A stretch of DNA of 32,023 nt, taken from positions 1 through 32,023 of IMG/VR virus record IMGVR_UViG_3300044619_000607. One strand, given 5' to 3'. This stretch comes from a virus. Positions within the stretch are counted from its first letter, which is position 1; every line of letters begins with the position of its first letter. The notes below the pieces were generated by a model, which saw only the letters and a program-made list of their open reading frames with translations, had not been told where the DNA came from and made no database searches. This document shows, one piece after another, positions 30,188-32,023 of this stretch. A program made the translations under genes and the position numbers.

Positions 30188-30426
30188 TGCTTGACTCCTT
30201 TTATATCGACCATCGCACTATTCAGGTTTGCAAATGTTGCTCTCAATTCTTTTTGCATTGCTTCAGATTGCGTTGCTATTATTTCTTCACATTGCACAAC
30301 GTAATACAATGCTTCTAGTGCTTGATCAGATGCAATAAGTAGTTTTTGTAATTGTTCGTACTCTACATATTTGCCTTCTGAATCAACAGTAGATATCGCT
30401 ACTGCGCTCATTGAGTATCTTCTCAT
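30184..30426 (-). CDS. Small helical hypothetical protein, 80 aa
   Basis: The ATG at 30426 is preceded by GGAGGTGCAGCG and is preferred over an ATG five codons later. The protein begins with a short strand (AVAISTVDSEGKYVEY) and is otherwise helical: EQLQKLLIASDQALEALYYV and IIATQSEAMQKELRATFANL. It looks like a small coiled-coil partner. Position directly after the annealing protein suggests a recombination or replication accessory; no family was recognised. Confidence 0.65.
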   Translation of the reverse strand: MRRYSMSAVAISTVDSEGKYVEYEQLQKLLIASDQALEALYYVVQCEEIIATQSEAMQKELRATFANLNSAMVDIKGVKQ

Positions 30427-31169
30427 CGCTGCACCTCCGTATATGCGCCCTTACTCCAAACCAAATCCAGCTCTTTGGCACGTCGTGCTACGTATTCGCG
30501 GATCGGTGCTTTAATGCCTTCGTCTACGCTCTTGATTTGCATCACAATCGCCGTTAGCTCTTCTGGCCCCGTAGCGGCGTCAATAGCCGATAACCACTCC
30601 GTTATAGCTTCGTCCTGCTCTGACGTCGTAGCGGGCTTTATAGGCGGCAATTCGATGCGTTCCGCGCCCTGCACTTGCACAACTTCCTCTTCGTCCAGCA
30701 TACCGAGACCGCATGCGCTCAAAATAGCGCGTCGCTTTGCCTGTGTTGCTGCTTTCTTCATCGCATTGCTTGCCGCATCGCCGCGCATACCGCCAATTGT
30801 AACAGCTCCTATGTCCTCGGAATAGCTGCCCGTTGGTGTCTCGCATCGCGCGGTTACTACATACTGATCGCCGATAACCTCGCGAGCTACAATTGCCACG
30901 CGAAGACCGCGGATGGACGTTAGTTGTGCCGTGCACGTCTTGTTTGCGTACAAAGTGAGCTTGCCCGATAGCTTGATAAGATCAAATGGCTTTTGGTATG
31001 GGTCTAATCCCACGCGCTCACATACCAGCTTGTAGTATTGTATGCGCTGTTCCTGCGACATAGCCGATAGATCACCGTTAACTACCAGCGTCTCAAACAA
31101 CGCTGCCGCCTGCGATTCACTGATAGATGCTGCGACCGCCGTATTAGTCGCTGTAAGTGCCTGTGTCAT
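30423..31169 (-). CDS. Putative single-strand annealing (recombination) protein, 248 aa
   Basis: Residues 40-83 carry RIQYYKLVCERVGLDPYQKP and FDLIKLSGKLTLYANKTCTA, a block common to a phage protein family related to RecT/ERF-type annealing proteins. The core continues with VTARCETPTGSYSEDIGAVT and then NAMKKAATQAKRRAILSACG LGMLDEEEV split at 150, which resembles the closing helix of ERF or Sak-like proteins (AxxxAxTxAxRRAxLxLxG). The C-terminal 85 residues are a linker and helical tail. Annealing proteins pair complementary single strands during phage recombination. The neighbouring Gp157-like and SSB-like genes fit. The ATG at 31169 follows GGAGGGACG. The exact superfamily (RecT, ERF or Rad52-like) is not settled by eye. 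Confidence 0.72.
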   Translation of the reverse strand: MTQALTATNTAVAASISESQAAALFETLVVNGDLSAMSQEQRIQYYKLVCERVGLDPYQKPFDLIKLSGKLTLYANKTCTAQLTSIRGLRVAIVAREVIGDQYVVTARCETPTGSYSEDIGAVTIGGMRGDAASNAMKKAATQAKRRAILSACGLGMLDEEEVVQVQGAERIELPPIKPATTSEQDEAITEWLSAIDAATGPEELTAIVMQIKSVDEGIKAPIREYVARRAKELDLVWSKGAYTEVQR

Positions 31170-31564
31170 CGTCCCTCCATTATAGCAGTTAGTTGATCGC
31201 GCATCTGGTACGCTTCTTCTTTGTTGCTGTATCGTGCAACTTCGCGCGAACTAGGATACTTTTTGCGTGTCAAGTTGCCATAGTCAAAGAGTCTAATCGA
31301 GTAGTGTGACTTTTCCGTCTGGCAGTTCATTAGCGCGCGGCCTCGTGCCCTGCGCTTTAGATCAACCCACAAGGCCAATCCGCCGCCTTGCTCGATAATC
31401 TTCTTTGCCTCTGCGTTGTCCGTTACAATAGCCACCTTGCTCGCCTTGCTCTTTGTGGGCGGCCTTAATGCTGCCATTGCGTGTTTGACCTGATCTAATT
31501 GCATAAGCAGGTCATTTTGCAATTTTTCGAGCGCTTGATACGCATCGATTATCGCGTTGCTCAT
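31166..31564 (-). CDS. Hypothetical protein, 132 aa
   Basis: The ATG at 31564 follows GGAGGTAAA. The protein has an N-terminal helix, IDAYQALEKLQNDLLMQLDQ, a basic linker (PPTKSKASKVAIV), and a C-terminal domain with GGGLALWVDLKRRARGRALM, HYSIRLFDYGNLTRKKYPSS and KEEAYQMRDQLTAIMEGR. It is strongly basic (many Lys and Arg), suggesting nucleic-acid contact. It lies between the Gp157-like and annealing-protein genes with overlapping starts and stops. I do not recognise the family; a recombination accessory is inferred from position. Confidence 0.68.
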   Translation of the reverse strand: MSNAIIDAYQALEKLQNDLLMQLDQVKHAMAALRPPTKSKASKVAIVTDNAEAKKIIEQGGGLALWVDLKRRARGRALMNCQTEKSHYSIRLFDYGNLTRKKYPSSREVARYSNKEEAYQMRDQLTAIMEGR

Positions 31565-32016
31565 TTTACCTCCAGTCGTGTTGTGTTAATTAACCTTGCC
31601 CCGTCCACCGGTACGCCGTTCTTGAGCGCATCGGCAATTGCTTTCTTGTCTATCGTAAATGATACCTTTTCTACCTTGTACTCGCTAGGCACTACCACCT
31701 CTTCCAATATCTCTACCTTTGGTGGGTTCTTGCGTAGTTTGAGCGTGTAGAGATCGGTCACAATTTCCTTTAACTCTACCATCTCCATGTGACGTTTAAC
31801 AGCGTTCTCAAGCCGCTCTGCCCTTGTATTACGTTCAGTTAGCAATGATTGCAAGCGTTGTATCTCCAGCTTGATTGCCTCCGCTGACATCTTGAGATTT
31901 GCCGCGATGTCCATTGCCTGCACAATATAATCACGGAAGTTCTCGCCCGCTTCTTCAATCGCATCTTCAAACATCGCGACAACTTCGGGTTCATCCGTGT
32001 GCATCATTTGGTTCAT
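31561..32016 (-). CDS. Siphovirus Gp157-like protein, possibly N-terminally incomplete
   Basis: The protein matches the Gp157 family: a coiled-coil first half (AANLKMSAEAIKLEIQRLQS, LLTERNTRAERLENAVKRHM) and the conserved second half TDLYTLKLRKNPPKVEILEE, VVVPSEYKVEKVSFTIDKKA, IADALKNGVPVDGARLINTT. Gp157-type proteins are encoded beside phage recombination genes and were linked to phage resistance in Streptococcus. I give the ATG at 32016, 151 residues, but the frame is still open to the window edge at 32023 and the usual N-terminal region is short, so the true start may lie upstream. The stop overlaps the next start. Confidence 0.85.
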   Translation of the reverse strand: MNQMMHTDEPEVVAMFEDAIEEAGENFRDYIVQAMDIAANLKMSAEAIKLEIQRLQSLLTERNTRAERLENAVKRHMEMVELKEIVTDLYTLKLRKNPPKVEILEEVVVPSEYKVEKVSFTIDKKAIADALKNGVPVDGARLINTTRLEVK

Positions 32017-32023
32017 AAGATCA

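Noticed and set aside
1-32023. tRNA genes, integrase or insertion sequences
   Set aside because: No cloverleaf with GTTCRA-type arm, recombinase motif or inverted-repeat-flanked transposase could be seen.

Overview
The window is a stretch of a tailed double-stranded DNA bacteriophage (or prophage) of siphovirus type. Every gene I can support is read from the minus strand, so the transcription order is from base 32023 down to base 1. Start and stop codons usually overlap (ATGA, TAATG, TGATG), most starts have a good Shine-Dalgarno sequence (AAGGAG, GGAGG, AAGGACAC), and no gap exceeds about 160 bases. The HK97-type capsid module and the very long tape measure protein point to a long, flexible, probably non-contractile tail. 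I see no integrase, repressor, endolysin, DNA polymerase or helicase, so lifestyle and lysis genes must lie outside the window or be unrecognised. The host cannot be named. The strong Shine-Dalgarno sequences argue against Bacteroidetes, although several accessory families here (DUF3127, IbrA/IbrB-like, DnaA domain IV) are common on mobile elements of that phylum.

Region 1 (32023 to about 28000) is an early operon: a Gp157-like protein, a putative single-strand annealing protein, a ParB-fold protein, a DUF3127 SSB-like protein and several small unknown proteins, including a 46-residue membrane protein. Two short leader regions (28208-28297 and 28994-29147) carry inverted repeats and terminator-like hairpins, one of them pointing the opposite way to all genes.

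Region 2 (27647 to 25365) is a compact three-gene cassette: a ParB-domain protein (IbrB-like), a 133-residue unknown protein, and a PP-loop PAPS-reductase-like protein (IbrA-like, DUF3440). Its third gene is visibly more AT-rich than its neighbours and is probably a recent acquisition. It is followed by a VRR-NUC nuclease, a dCMP deaminase, a 32-residue membrane peptide and a SAM-dependent methyltransferase.

Region 3 (23904 to 21801) is the replication module: a replisome-organizer-like protein, an unknown protein whose gene overlaps it by 191 bases in another frame, and a protein carrying an isolated DnaA domain IV.

Region 4 (21759 to 9627) is packaging, head and neck: small and large terminase, a portal fused to a MuF-like domain, prohead protease, HK97 major capsid protein, two small structural proteins, a YadA-head-like beta-roll fibre, two membrane proteins, neck proteins, a family 2 glycosyltransferase and the major tail protein. 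Region 5 (9540 to 1) is tail assembly: two paralogous genes flanking an unrelated one in the tail-chaperone position, the tape measure, distal tail and tip proteins, a C1q/TNF-like receptor-binding candidate, and at the end a tiny gene and a partial metallophosphoesterase.

The most interesting points are the IbrAB-like cassette, the DnaA domain IV protein, the glycosyltransferase next to the major tail gene, the duplicated chaperone-position genes, the head-located beta-roll fibre, the long out-of-frame overlap, and a possible plus-strand small RNA whose sequence is complementary to the ribosome binding site of the IbrB-like gene.
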